This document shows positions 1 to 6,766 of a stretch of DNA of 11,432 bases, piece by piece (the stretch's first letter is position 1; the number at the start of each line of letters is the position of its first letter). The notes under the pieces are model-generated. The model ran no database searches. It saw only the letters and a list, made by a program, of their open reading frames with translations, and was not told where the DNA came from. The DNA is from Clostridia bacterium (GTDB taxonomy: Bacteria > Bacillota > Peptococcia > DRI-13 > DTU073). The stretch is from positions 1 through 11,432 of the forward strand of contig JAQVYD010000033.1 of assembly GCA_028709105.1 (NCBI GenBank), given 5' to 3'. A program made the translations under genes and the position numbers.

Positions 1-32
1 AATATATCTTGCAAACTATTTCCCGATTAAAC

Positions 33-70
33 AAAAAGAGCTGTTAACCTTAGAGTCAACAACTCTTTTT
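33..70 (-). terminator. Rho-independent terminator after yajC
   Basis: Read on the minus strand, 70-56 pairs with 47-33 to form a 15-bp stem around an 8-nt loop, followed by a U-rich tract (UUUUUGUUU). Two of the pairs are G-U wobbles that form only in the minus-strand RNA; on the plus strand they are mismatches. This fixes the direction. It lies 20 nt past the yajC stop and closes the queA-tgt-yajC unit. Confidence 0.85.
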
Positions 71-89
71 TATTTTCATTTTGATGTAC

Positions 90-383
90 CTATTTTTTTT
101 CTTCTGTTACAGTTTTTTCTTCTTCCCCTTTAATATAGTTGACGGCTGTCCGCTCCATTTTAACACGGAGATTCTCGGCAATTTCTAATTTCATTGTTGT
201 ATCATCAAGTTTAACAATCTTCCCGTAAAATCCACCGAGAGTAACGACTTTATCTCCGACTTTCAAACTGTCTAACATTTCCTGACGCCGTTTTCTTTCT
301 TTTTTCTGTGGTCTAATCAACATAAAATACATAAAACCAAATAAAATAATTAACCAGAAAAAACTACCATAAGCACCTTGCAA
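90..383 (-). CDS. yajC: Preprotein translocase accessory subunit YajC
   Basis: This 97-residue single-pass membrane protein is the small accessory subunit that associates with SecDF and the SecYEG translocon. A short N-terminus leads into one hydrophobic helix at about residues 7-23, then the family's basic RPQKK motif (24-28). A cytoplasmic domain follows with the LKVGDKVVTLGG signature (40-51), ending in a charged Glu/Lys tail. The length is normal for the family. The start is TTG at 383-381, supported by an AAGGAGGG site (398-391) seven bases upstream. It is the last gene of the queA-tgt-yajC run, 88 nt after tgt, and is followed by a terminator. In many bacteria secD and secF come next; here the transcript stops instead. 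A weak promoter-like TTGTGT-N17-TAAGAT lies in the tgt-yajC gap, but I do not call it. Confidence 0.95.
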   Translation of the reverse strand: MQGAYGSFFWLIILFGFMYFMLIRPQKKERKRRQEMLDSLKVGDKVVTLGGFYGKIVKLDDTTMKLEIAENLRVKMERTAVNYIKGEEEKTVTEEKK

Positions 384-471
384 TTTATTTCCCTCCTTAA
401 ACTTTATTATTTAAAGAATAACCTCGTATGTTATTTAATATCTTAACCTTTTCTCAGCTTATACACAAGCC

Positions 472-1596
472 CTATTTTTCCTCTTTTTCCAGATAGCGAC
501 TAAAGAACTCTTCACGAAAGTCTAATAAAGTATCTGTCTTAATCGCTTCCCTGATTTCCTGCATTAAATTTATCAAGAAATATAAATTATGATATGAGGT
601 AAGACGTAATCCTAAAATCTCCTCTACATTAAACAAATGTCGCAAATAGGCGCGGCTATAATTTCTACAAGTATAACAACAACAATGATGATCCAAAGGC
701 GTAAAATCATCTTTATAACGGGCATTTCTGATCACTAATTTGCCCTGATGAGTAAAAACTGTGCCATTCCGCGCAATACGCGTAGGCAGCACACAATCAA
801 ACATATCTACCCCCCTAATAACCCCTTCAATCAAACAATCCGGAGAACCTACCCCCATAAGATATCGTGGTTTGTTGGCAGGTAAAAGCGGGGTTGTCGC
901 TTCCAGAATTTCGTACATTAACTCTTTCGGTTCCCCTACACTCAATCCGCCAATCCCATACCCGGGAAAATCAAGGGAAACCAAATCCCTAGCACTAATT
1001 GCCCGCAAATCCTGATATACCCCTCCCTGCACAATCCCGAAAAGAGCTTGTTCCTCTTTGTGATGAGCCTGAAGGCAACGCTCAGCCCAACGTGTAGTTC
1101 TTTCCATAGAACGTTTTGTATATTCATATTCCATGGGATAACCAACACATTCATCAAAAGCCATGGCTATATCCGCCCCTAAAGCCATTTCAATCTCCAT
1201 AACCTTTTCCGGTGTAAAAAAATGCTTTGATCCGTCAAGATGAGACCTGAATTCTACCCCTTCCTCACTGATTTTTCGCAAATCCCCTAGACTGAAAACC
1301 TGAAATCCGCCACTATCAGTAAGGATAGGTCCGGTCCAATTCATAAACGAATGTAAACCACCTGCCCGCTCAATTAATTCATGACCGGGGCGAAGATAAA
1401 GATGATAGGTATTACTTAAAATAATCCGCGCCCCTACTTCCTCTAATTCTTCCGGCGACATGGCTTTAACCGTAGCTTGGGTCCCTACGGGCATAAAAAC
1501 AGGTGTCTCCACTACACCATGAGGAGTATACAGTCTGCCCAACCGGGCTAATGATTTTTTGCTTTCTTTAAGTAATTCAAAGGTAACAGCAGCCAA
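472..1596 (-). CDS. tgt: Queuine/preQ1 tRNA-guanine transglycosylase
   Basis: Tgt exchanges guanine-34 in the anticodon of tRNAs for Asp, Asn, His and Tyr for the queuosine precursor preQ1. At 374 residues it has the usual bacterial length. Visible signatures are DSGGFQVFS (94-102, with the conserved catalytic Asp94), FDEC (147-150), GIGGLSVGE (214-222) in the substrate pocket, and MFDCVLPTR (265-273) carrying the nucleophilic Asp, most probably D267. The zinc site is CxCxxC at C305/C307/C310 plus H336. All key residues are present. The start is TTG at 1596-1594 with a CCTCCTT-complement ribosome site (1604-1610) seven bases upstream. It lies 27 nt after queA, and the two enzymes act consecutively in the queuosine pathway, so co-transcription is likely. 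Confidence 0.98.
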   Translation of the reverse strand: MAAVTFELLKESKKSLARLGRLYTPHGVVETPVFMPVGTQATVKAMSPEELEEVGARIILSNTYHLYLRPGHELIERAGGLHSFMNWTGPILTDSGGFQVFSLGDLRKISEEGVEFRSHLDGSKHFFTPEKVMEIEMALGADIAMAFDECVGYPMEYEYTKRSMERTTRWAERCLQAHHKEEQALFGIVQGGVYQDLRAISARDLVSLDFPGYGIGGLSVGEPKELMYEILEATTPLLPANKPRYLMGVGSPDCLIEGVIRGVDMFDCVLPTRIARNGTVFTHQGKLVIRNARYKDDFTPLDHHCCCYTCRNYSRAYLRHLFNVEEILGLRLTSYHNLYFLINLMQEIREAIKTDTLLDFREEFFSRYLEKEEK

Positions 1597-1623
1597 ACTT
1601 GTTCCTCCTTTTCTCTCCGTGTA

Positions 1624-2646
1624 CTAAACTATGAACATCGCATCCCCGAAACTAAAAAACCTATATCTTTCCCGTACAGCTTCCGCATAAGCCTGCTTAA
1701 TCTTCTCCCGCCCGGCCAAAGCACTAACCAACATCAGCAAAGTAGACTTCGGTAAATGGAAGTTAGTAAGCAGCCCCGCGATAACCTTAAAATCATAGCC
1801 GGGATAAATAAAGATTTCCGTCCAACCTTTACCCCATTGTACCACACCATCTACAAAAGCACTTTCTAAAGCTCGCGTAGATGTTGTACCTACACCAATA
1901 ATTCTTCTTTTTTCCCGAAGAGCTGCATTAATCTTCTCCGCAGCCTGTTCCGTGATTTCAAAGTACTCTTGATGCATCTTATGTTGCTCAATATTTTCCT
2001 CCTTAACAGGACGAAACGTTCCTAACCCTACATGTAACAGGATTTCCACCCATTCTACACCTTGTTCTTGCAGAGCCTTAATTAAAGATGGTGTAAAATG
2101 AAGCCCCGCCGTAGGAGCAGCCGCCGAACCAGGTTCTTTAGCATAGACCGTCTGATATCTTTCCGGATCAGCAAGACTTTTTTTAATATAAGGAGGCAGG
2201 GGCATCTGCCCAAAGCTATCCAGAACTTCTTGAAAAATACCCTGATAAAAAAATTCCATAATTCTTCCTCCCGAAAGAGTAGATTCAATCGCTACTGCTT
2301 CTATTTCGCCTTTACCAAAAACAATCCTAGTTCCCGGCTTAACCTTTTTTCCCGGACGAACTAGGACTTCCCACCGTTTCTGGTCTAATTGTTTCAATAA
2401 AAGAACCTCAATAACCGCCCCCGTATCCTCTTTTTTCCCATAAAGACGAGCAGGAATAACTCTCGTCCTATTACTAACCAAAACATCCCCCTTTTGCAAA
2501 TAAGAAAGGATCTCCGTAAACTGCCGATGCTCGATCTGACCCGTAGCTTGATGCAAAACTAAAAGACGAGACTCATCACGACGGGGAAGAGGTTCTTGCG
2601 CAATTAATTCTTCCGGCAAAAAATAATCAAATTCTGAGATATGCAT
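1624..2646 (-). CDS. queA: S-adenosylmethionine:tRNA ribosyltransferase-isomerase
   Basis: QueA transfers and rearranges the ribosyl part of S-adenosylmethionine onto preQ1-modified tRNA, giving epoxyqueuosine. The 340 residues carry the family motifs: LPEELIAQEPLPRRDESRLL at the N-terminus, GSAAAPTAGLHFT (about 173-185), GVGTTSTRALES (about 251-262) and TNFHLPKSTLLML near the C-terminus. I chose the ATG at 2646 because the protein then begins MHISEFDYFLP, in line with the family N-terminus, and the AAGGAGA site is about 10 nt upstream. The frame stays open to a GTG at 2655, but that lies almost on the ribosome site; a TTG at 2652 is also possible. A structured RNA (2800-2689) lies directly upstream, and tgt follows after 27 nt. 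Confidence 0.97.
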   Translation of the reverse strand: MHISEFDYFLPEELIAQEPLPRRDESRLLVLHQATGQIEHRQFTEILSYLQKGDVLVSNRTRVIPARLYGKKEDTGAVIEVLLLKQLDQKRWEVLVRPGKKVKPGTRIVFGKGEIEAVAIESTLSGGRIMEFFYQGIFQEVLDSFGQMPLPPYIKKSLADPERYQTVYAKEPGSAAAPTAGLHFTPSLIKALQEQGVEWVEILLHVGLGTFRPVKEENIEQHKMHQEYFEITEQAAEKINAALREKRRIIGVGTTSTRALESAFVDGVVQWGKGWTEIFIYPGYDFKVIAGLLTNFHLPKSTLLMLVSALAGREKIKQAYAEAVRERYRFFSFGDAMFIV

Positions 2647-2688
2647 GAACAACACTTCTCCTTATTTTCGAGGTTCAAATAGTCAAAT

Positions 2689-2800
2689 ACTGTTTTAGCC
2701 TAGGTACTGCCAGAGGGTGACTTATCGAAGGTCAGTTCAACGTTCTTAGCGTCTGACCACAGATTGGAGAACCCGAAGATAGTACCTTGACTAAAACAGT
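2689..2800 (-). ncRNA. Candidate structured RNA between spoIID and queA
   Basis: In the minus-strand RNA, bases 2800-2791 (ACUGUUUUAG) pair perfectly with 2698-2689. After a U-G pair, a C-G pair and one A-A mismatch, AGGUACU (2787-2781) pairs with AGUACCU (2708-2702), giving a closing stem of about 19 pairs over 20 positions. Inside it are a 6/6 internal loop, a GGGU/ACCC helix, a 12/11 internal loop and a hairpin GGUCAG (2758-2753)/CUGACC (2735-2730) that can extend with ACG/CGU. A promoter-like sequence (2835-2806) would start transcription at the base of the stem. Long stem plus open bubble recalls 6S RNA, but about 112 nt is short for 6S. It could instead be a queA leader or a small inverted-repeat element. 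I do not recognise the family. Confidence 0.5.
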
Positions 2801-2805
2801 GCCCG

Positions 2806-2835
2806 CCTATAGATTACGGTACAGCATATTTTCAA
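2806..2835 (-). promoter_or_regulatory. Candidate sigma-A promoter for the 2800-2689 RNA and queA
   Basis: The minus strand has TTGAAA (2835-2830), an 18-nt spacer and TATAGG (2811-2806). The -35 matches the vegetative consensus at 5 of 6 positions and the -10 at 4 of 6. A start about 6-7 nt downstream falls at 2800, the first paired base of the RNA stem. The -35 overlaps the spoIID stop codon and a small hairpin (2824-2840). The -10 is only moderate, so this is a prediction. Confidence 0.4.
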
Positions 2836-4307
2836 TATGCTTGAATACGGAGCCGCCCATCATTTTTATCCTGATTATAAAAATGCTCTATAATCTCGTC
2901 ATACTTTGCCCCTCTCAAAGCCATACCCCAAGCACCCCACTGACTCATCCCTAAACCATGGCCATAACCCTTCCCCTTAAAAGTTACCTCCGAAAACACT
3001 TTTGGTATCGTCTGCAAACCATCAGCACCTAATACATAATATTCTTCATTATTTCCATTAAGCGCAGTAATATATCCATCTGCATTTACTGCCTTAAGAT
3101 CCTTGGTATAACTATAAAAATCCAAACTTCCAAAAGCGTTCCAAATTTTCACGGTAGAATTACAAATAACTTCGAAAAGGGTACTGCGCAAGCCTAAAAC
3201 AGAACGGATCATATCCCGATAAAAACTCTTCGCACCCTTAGAACCTGTAAAACTCAATTGCGTAACTCTTCCTGAAGCTGTTTCTTTCGCTAAAAACTCT
3301 TTCGTTTGAGGGTCAACAGCCCAGCGTTTTACAGATAAATCATAGATTTCCCCAACATTAACCGCATTATTAGGATGTGCCCTATTCCATTTTTCCAGTT
3401 GATTCATTAGCTCCTGTCGACTAAAAGATTTCTCCCAGAGATAAGTTTCCGCTGTCCAAGACAGATTTTGGGCAACTTGCATTGCCACAACATCCTCAGG
3501 GGTCACGATAGGTTGTAAATAGGGCAAAGACTCCAACCAAACATTTTCACAAGCTTCTGTATATCCCCCGGAATTACTATGAAAAAAAGCTTGAATCAAT
3601 TCCCGGTCATAACATATTACTTGACCGCGTGTTTCATCAACAGCCTTTTTAACTAAAGGACTACTTAAAATCTCTGTATCATAACCACCATAAACCTGCC
3701 ATTGTGTAGAGATACCCAAGTCATAATTTAACTGCGGATGTTCTTTAGAATAAAAAGCATACGTTCTGGAAACAACCGCTTGCGCCTTATAGGCCTCTTC
3801 CGGAGCACCCGGCCCCATTTCCGCCCCTACAACTCCATAAAGGTATTGTTCTACATCAAGATAATTAATCGCATGAATTTTACCTTGTATATTTTCTAAG
3901 AGCAGATTGCCTCGATAATTTTTCTTGCCAAAACAAAAAACGTTTTGTTCTTGATCATTTTTTTGACGTAAAAGCAAAAGAGAACTACCCAACCCTTCCA
4001 GAGGCTGTCCATTATTATAAATCTGGATATTCGCACTTCCCGCCGGTGCTACAACCCACGTCCCCGTAAACAAATCAGAACTAATTACTCTTTGCGTCAA
4101 ACAATCCACCAGTTCATAATTACCTTCACTTACGAAAAAATCCACTGAAGTCAGATTAAGGCCAAGAGCCACCCGAATTGTTGCTGGTGTACAAGCTATT
4201 TGTGCCGCCTGCACTAAAGAAGTAGACACTAAACAAATAAAAATAATGCCTAATAACATTAGCAATAAAAATAAACAAGATTTTTTAGCTGTGCCTTGCC
4301 AATTCAT
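2832..4307 (-). CDS. spoIID: SpoIID/LytB-family sporulation protein, enlarged
   Basis: SpoIID is a membrane-anchored lytic transglycosylase that degrades peptidoglycan during engulfment of the forespore. This 491-residue protein has a signal anchor at about 10-34 (LFLLLMLLGIIFICLV core). The core follows: YLDVEQYLYGVVGAEM (149-164), in which E163 corresponds to the catalytic Glu, then KAQAVVSRTYA (174-184), AFFHSNSGGYTE (240-251) and the C-terminal family motif GYGHGLGMSQWGAWG (447-461). It is longer than the roughly 340 residues of B. subtilis SpoIID; the extra length is mostly an N-terminal domain (about 40-140) and an insertion near 300-420. The ATG at 4307 has a GGAGG site upstream. It lies 73 nt after rsgI and before the RNA/queA unit. 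The family is certain; whether it is SpoIID itself or a LytB-like paralogue is less so, though its position before queA fits SpoIID of Clostridia. Confidence 0.85.
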   Translation of the reverse strand: MNWQGTAKKSCLFLLLMLLGIIFICLVSTSLVQAAQIACTPATIRVALGLNLTSVDFFVSEGNYELVDCLTQRVISSDLFTGTWVVAPAGSANIQIYNNGQPLEGLGSSLLLLRQKNDQEQNVFCFGKKNYRGNLLLENIQGKIHAINYLDVEQYLYGVVGAEMGPGAPEEAYKAQAVVSRTYAFYSKEHPQLNYDLGISTQWQVYGGYDTEILSSPLVKKAVDETRGQVICYDRELIQAFFHSNSGGYTEACENVWLESLPYLQPIVTPEDVVAMQVAQNLSWTAETYLWEKSFSRQELMNQLEKWNRAHPNNAVNVGEIYDLSVKRWAVDPQTKEFLAKETASGRVTQLSFTGSKGAKSFYRDMIRSVLGLRSTLFEVICNSTVKIWNAFGSLDFYSYTKDLKAVNADGYITALNGNNEEYYVLGADGLQTIPKVFSEVTFKGKGYGHGLGMSQWGAWGMALRGAKYDEIIEHFYNQDKNDGRLRIQAY

Positions 4308-4341
4308 TGTCCATCCTCCATCTGATTTACAAAATACCCTT

Positions 4342-4371
4342 CTCTTTGTTCGACAACTCTTTGTTCGACAA
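4342..4371. repeat. Two perfect 15-bp tandem repeats in the rsgI-spoIID gap
   Basis: CTCTTTGTTCGACAA occurs at 4342-4356 and again, without a gap, at 4357-4371. Each contains a near-palindrome, TTGTTCGACAA. The second copy is followed by AAGAG, so a hairpin CTCTTT/AAAGAG is also possible. The pair sits 35 nt upstream of the spoIID start, where a regulator or sporulation sigma factor could bind. The minus strand has no strong U tract after it, so I do not call a terminator. Confidence 0.7.
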
Positions 4372-4380
4372 AAGAGAAAC

Positions 4381-5397
4381 TCATTCCTTCTTCTTTATTT
4401 TTTTTCCCTGTTCTTTATCTTTCTTTTTATCTTTTATCTGTTTTTTTAAATCCTTCTTATCTTTTATCTGTTCTTTTCGCCCCTCTTTCTTTTCCTCTTT
4501 CTTTTCCCGCTCTTTAAATTCCTTTCTCATCTCTTTTTCTAACTCTAACAACAATTTTTCTTCTTTTTTAGTTTGGGAAATTATTGCACCGGGATTACCT
4601 CCGGCCGCTTTAATTACCTTCACAACATTAGAGAATTTAACATCTTCCGGGCTAACCTCAAACCCCTCTTTCATTGCTTCCAAAATCACCGCATATTTCC
4701 CGGGAGAAACCCCAGCATTTTTAGCATTTTGATAAAACTGTGGCGATATTTCCAAAATTTCTGCTTGAACCTTAATATTTTGTTTGCTTAATTCTTTTCT
4801 TATCTCAGGCACAAGTTCTTTTTGTATTTTTTTAAACATCTCTGTTTTTTTCCCTAAGTCCTCTGCTGTCCCCCTTCTTAATTTTTTCCTACGTTCTTCT
4901 CGTGTACTTAAAGTCAAAATAATATTATTTTCCCCATCTACAGTCAAATACTGTTGTTTAATCGCTTCTTGAGCAATAAGTTTAACTACTTGGTCTACAG
5001 AAAGATTTTCAAACAGTATACTTGCCAAAAGTTCTTTCCCTTCCTTATTTAAACCCCTAGCTTCCTTTACCTTACCTTCTTTATCCAAACCTAATTCAAG
5101 ACTAGGGTTAATATCTATACTCACGTAAGCAACTACTTGCTGTTCACCGAAGAAAAGAGATGCAGAAAGCAACGGTATCACTAAAAGGAAAAAAACAATA
5201 CTAGCCGCTAAAACCGAAAACTTCCCAGAAGAGAAAAAACTTGGTCTAGCAAGGGAAACATTAAACTCGATTTCGCTTCCTAAGGCAGGGGTTTCCTCTT
5301 TTTGCCAAGGGACTTTAACAAATTTACCTGACGGAGTCATTACTACTAATGTCTCAAAAGTCGCCTCCATAACCAAACCTTTACACTTTTTCAACAT
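4381..5397 (-). CDS. rsgI: Membrane anti-sigma-I factor RsgI
   Basis: RsgI proteins hold SigI at the membrane through a cytoplasmic N-terminal domain and release it on an envelope signal. Here the cytoplasmic domain is residues 1-55 (the GLVMEATFETLVVMTPSG region, typical of RsgI), followed by one transmembrane helix (about 60-83). The extracellular juxtamembrane domain has the conserved VSIDINPSLELGLD (92-105), with the Asn97-Pro98 bond at which RsgI relatives are reported to self-cleave. The C-terminus (about 277-338) is very rich in Lys and Glu, probably an extended coil, and contains QIKDKK twice ten residues apart. No carbohydrate-binding or enzyme module is visible. The ATG at 5397 is 6 nt after the sigI stop, and its ribosome site (AAGGGG) lies in the last sigI codons, indicating translational coupling. 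Confidence 0.9.
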   Translation of the reverse strand: MLKKCKGLVMEATFETLVVMTPSGKFVKVPWQKEETPALGSEIEFNVSLARPSFFSSGKFSVLAASIVFFLLVIPLLSASLFFGEQQVVAYVSIDINPSLELGLDKEGKVKEARGLNKEGKELLASILFENLSVDQVVKLIAQEAIKQQYLTVDGENNIILTLSTREERRKKLRRGTAEDLGKKTEMFKKIQKELVPEIRKELSKQNIKVQAEILEISPQFYQNAKNAGVSPGKYAVILEAMKEGFEVSPEDVKFSNVVKVIKAAGGNPGAIISQTKKEEKLLLELEKEMRKEFKEREKKEEKKEGRKEQIKDKKDLKKQIKDKKKDKEQGKKIKKKE

Positions 5398-5403
5398 CTT
5401 GTC

Positions 5404-6135
5404 TCACCCCTTCATCCCTTCTAAATAATCCTGAAGAAAATAAAATTCTCCCTTAATAATTACTACTAAAGCAATAATATACTTGCGCCGTCTTTCCAAA
5501 GTTTTCCGACTAACCCGCACTGCTTGCTCTAACTCTTTGAGAGGAAGCATTTTTGTTCTTTGTAAATAACTAAAATAATCTTCTTTTTGGCTAATAAGCC
5601 TAGCAACCTGATAAGCTGCGATTCTAGCATCTTGATGCTTCGGAGAATCCTTTACCAAATCCTCAAAATTGATGCCGAACTCTTTCAACTTCTTAGAATA
5701 TTCTTTTATCTCCTCGCGCCGCATTTCTGCTGTTTCTTTTTCATAATGACATTCGACAGCTTCTTGCCACGTTAGTTTATCTATCCGTACGGCAGCATCA
5801 TCTTGATCATCTCGTAACAAAGATGACCAAGGCACATCCTGTACCCCTTGTTGAGTTTGACGAAAATAATCAATGAGGCGATTTCTGATCACTGTTTCAG
5901 CAAAGGTAAAAAAAGAAGTCTCCTGCTGCAAATCATATTTATTTAAGGCCTCATTAAAAGCCAGTAAGGCCACACTCACTTCATCATCTTCCCAATAAAC
6001 AAACCGCTTACAAGTACGCGCCGTGACCTTAAAAATAAAAGGAAGATATTTTTTAATCAAATTTTCCCTAGCCTCTTCCTTACCCTGCTGGACTAAAAGA
6101 ATACCGCGGTTAATTTCTAAGTCCAACAATATCAC
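5404..6135 (-). CDS. sigI: RNA polymerase sigma factor SigI
   Basis: SigI is an alternative sigma-70-family factor tied to heat and cell-wall stress in Bacillus and to polysaccharide sensing in some Clostridia. The 243 residues contain a region-2-like part (about 24-93, with KYLPFIFKVTARTCKRFV, ALLAFNEAL and RNRLIDYFR). The SigI-specific C-terminal part follows, with DSPKHQDARIAAYQVARLI (163-181) and a helix-turn-helix VSRKTLERRRKYIIALVVI (208-226). It is followed directly by rsgI, the usual arrangement. The frame opens with GTG at 6135, but AGAGG lies almost against it; TTG at 6129 or 6126 has better spacing, so the true protein may be 2-3 residues shorter. A SigI-like promoter lies upstream at 6189-6161. 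Confidence 0.95.
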   Translation of the reverse strand: MILLDLEINRGILLVQQGKEEARENLIKKYLPFIFKVTARTCKRFVYWEDDEVSVALLAFNEALNKYDLQQETSFFTFAETVIRNRLIDYFRQTQQGVQDVPWSSLLRDDQDDAAVRIDKLTWQEAVECHYEKETAEMRREEIKEYSKKLKEFGINFEDLVKDSPKHQDARIAAYQVARLISQKEDYFSYLQRTKMLPLKELEQAVRVSRKTLERRRKYIIALVVIIKGEFYFLQDYLEGMKG

Positions 6136-6160
6136 CTCTCCATGCCTCTAAGTATAAAGA

Positions 6161-6189
6161 TTCGTAAAAACACCTATATTTATGGGGGT
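6161..6189 (-). promoter_or_regulatory. Candidate SigI-dependent promoter of sigI-rsgI
   Basis: The minus strand reads ACCCCC (6189-6184), a 17-nt spacer, then TACGAA (6166-6161). ACCCCC at -35 and CGAA at -10 are the elements I recall for SigI-dependent promoters of B. subtilis. The -35 overlaps the queH stop codon, and the predicted start would be about 20 nt before the sigI ribosome site. ACCCCC with a correctly placed CGAA occurs nowhere else I looked on the minus strand. It suggests positive autoregulation; it rests on motif match alone. Confidence 0.55.
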
Positions 6190-6752
6190 TAGCACCCACC
6201 AACAGAATTACGCTTTGCCCTTTTTCTTGAGTAATACCTTTCTTTTTCACTAAAAATACACCCGCAATATTGCTGTCGATACATTTTTTCCTCCTTAGAC
6301 TTAAGCACACCTTCCTTAAACCCTGCACGAAAATCCTCATAGTAAAAAGGCACCTCTGTTTCTATCGCGATAGAGGAAGCAATTTCTTTGATTAATTCAT
6401 GCTTCTGAAAAGGACTAACCAAAAGAGTGGTAGTAAAAGCATCAAACTTGCCCTGCTTGGCAATTTGAGCAGCTTTTTTCAACCGAGAACTATAACAAAT
6501 CCGACAACGTTCCCCTTCCCGAAAAACTACACTGCGTAAAAATTCTTCCAAGGCATATTGCTCATCAAGAATCACAGGTAACTCTATTTTTTGAGCATAA
6601 TTCGTAAAAGTTTCCAGTCTCTTGGTAAACTCCGTATACGGATGAATATTAGGGTTATAAAAGTACCCCCTGATTTCATGTCCTGCTTGACGTAAAGTTT
6701 CGACAGGATAAATACTACAAGGTCCACAACAGACATGAAGTAAAATTTTCAT
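6189..6752 (-). CDS. queH: Epoxyqueuosine reductase QueH
   Basis: QueH (formerly DUF208) reduces epoxyqueuosine in tRNA to queuosine, replacing the unrelated cobalamin enzyme QueG in many anaerobes. The 187 residues begin with the hallmark LLHVCCGPCS (C8, C9, C12), followed by GYFYNPNIHPYTEF (29-42), ERCRICYSSRL (81-91, C83 and C86), TTTLLVSPFQKH (107-118) and QYCGC (161-165, C163 and C165). The Cys pairs are expected to hold the iron-sulfur cluster. Length is typical, though the last 15 or so residues are basic and variable. The ATG at 6752 has an AGGAGG site that overlaps the ruvB stop region; the gap to ruvB is 14 nt. With queA and tgt in the same window, all three tRNA-dependent queuosine steps are encoded here. 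Confidence 0.95.
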   Translation of the reverse strand: MKILLHVCCGPCSIYPVETLRQAGHEIRGYFYNPNIHPYTEFTKRLETFTNYAQKIELPVILDEQYALEEFLRSVVFREGERCRICYSSRLKKAAQIAKQGKFDAFTTTLLVSPFQKHELIKEIASSIAIETEVPFYYEDFRAGFKEGVLKSKEEKMYRQQYCGCIFSEKERYYSRKRAKRNSVGGC

Positions 6753-6766
6753 AAATTACGTTCCTC

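Noticed and set aside
2689..2800. Assignment of the structured RNA as 6S RNA
   Set aside because: The stem-and-bubble shape fits, but the length is about 112 nt against the usual 160-200 and the upper arm is very short. I keep it as unassigned.
2647..2800. preQ1 riboswitch upstream of queA
   Set aside because: The expected compact pseudoknot with its conserved C-rich and A-rich segments is absent, and the long closing stem is unlike preQ1-I or preQ1-II.
2824..2840. Terminator for spoIID: perfect 7-bp hairpin around the stop codon
   Set aside because: No U tract follows on the minus strand; the hairpin overlaps the candidate -35 box instead.
4342..4371. LexA/SOS operator pair
   Set aside because: CGAAC and GTT occur, but the spacing and second half-site do not fit CGAACNNNNGTTCG.
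4307..4732. Open reading frame of 141 codons on the plus strand, rich in Phe and Ser
   Set aside because: It is the antisense shadow of the Lys/Glu-rich end of rsgI; the Phe/Ser bias follows from the A/G-rich coding strand.
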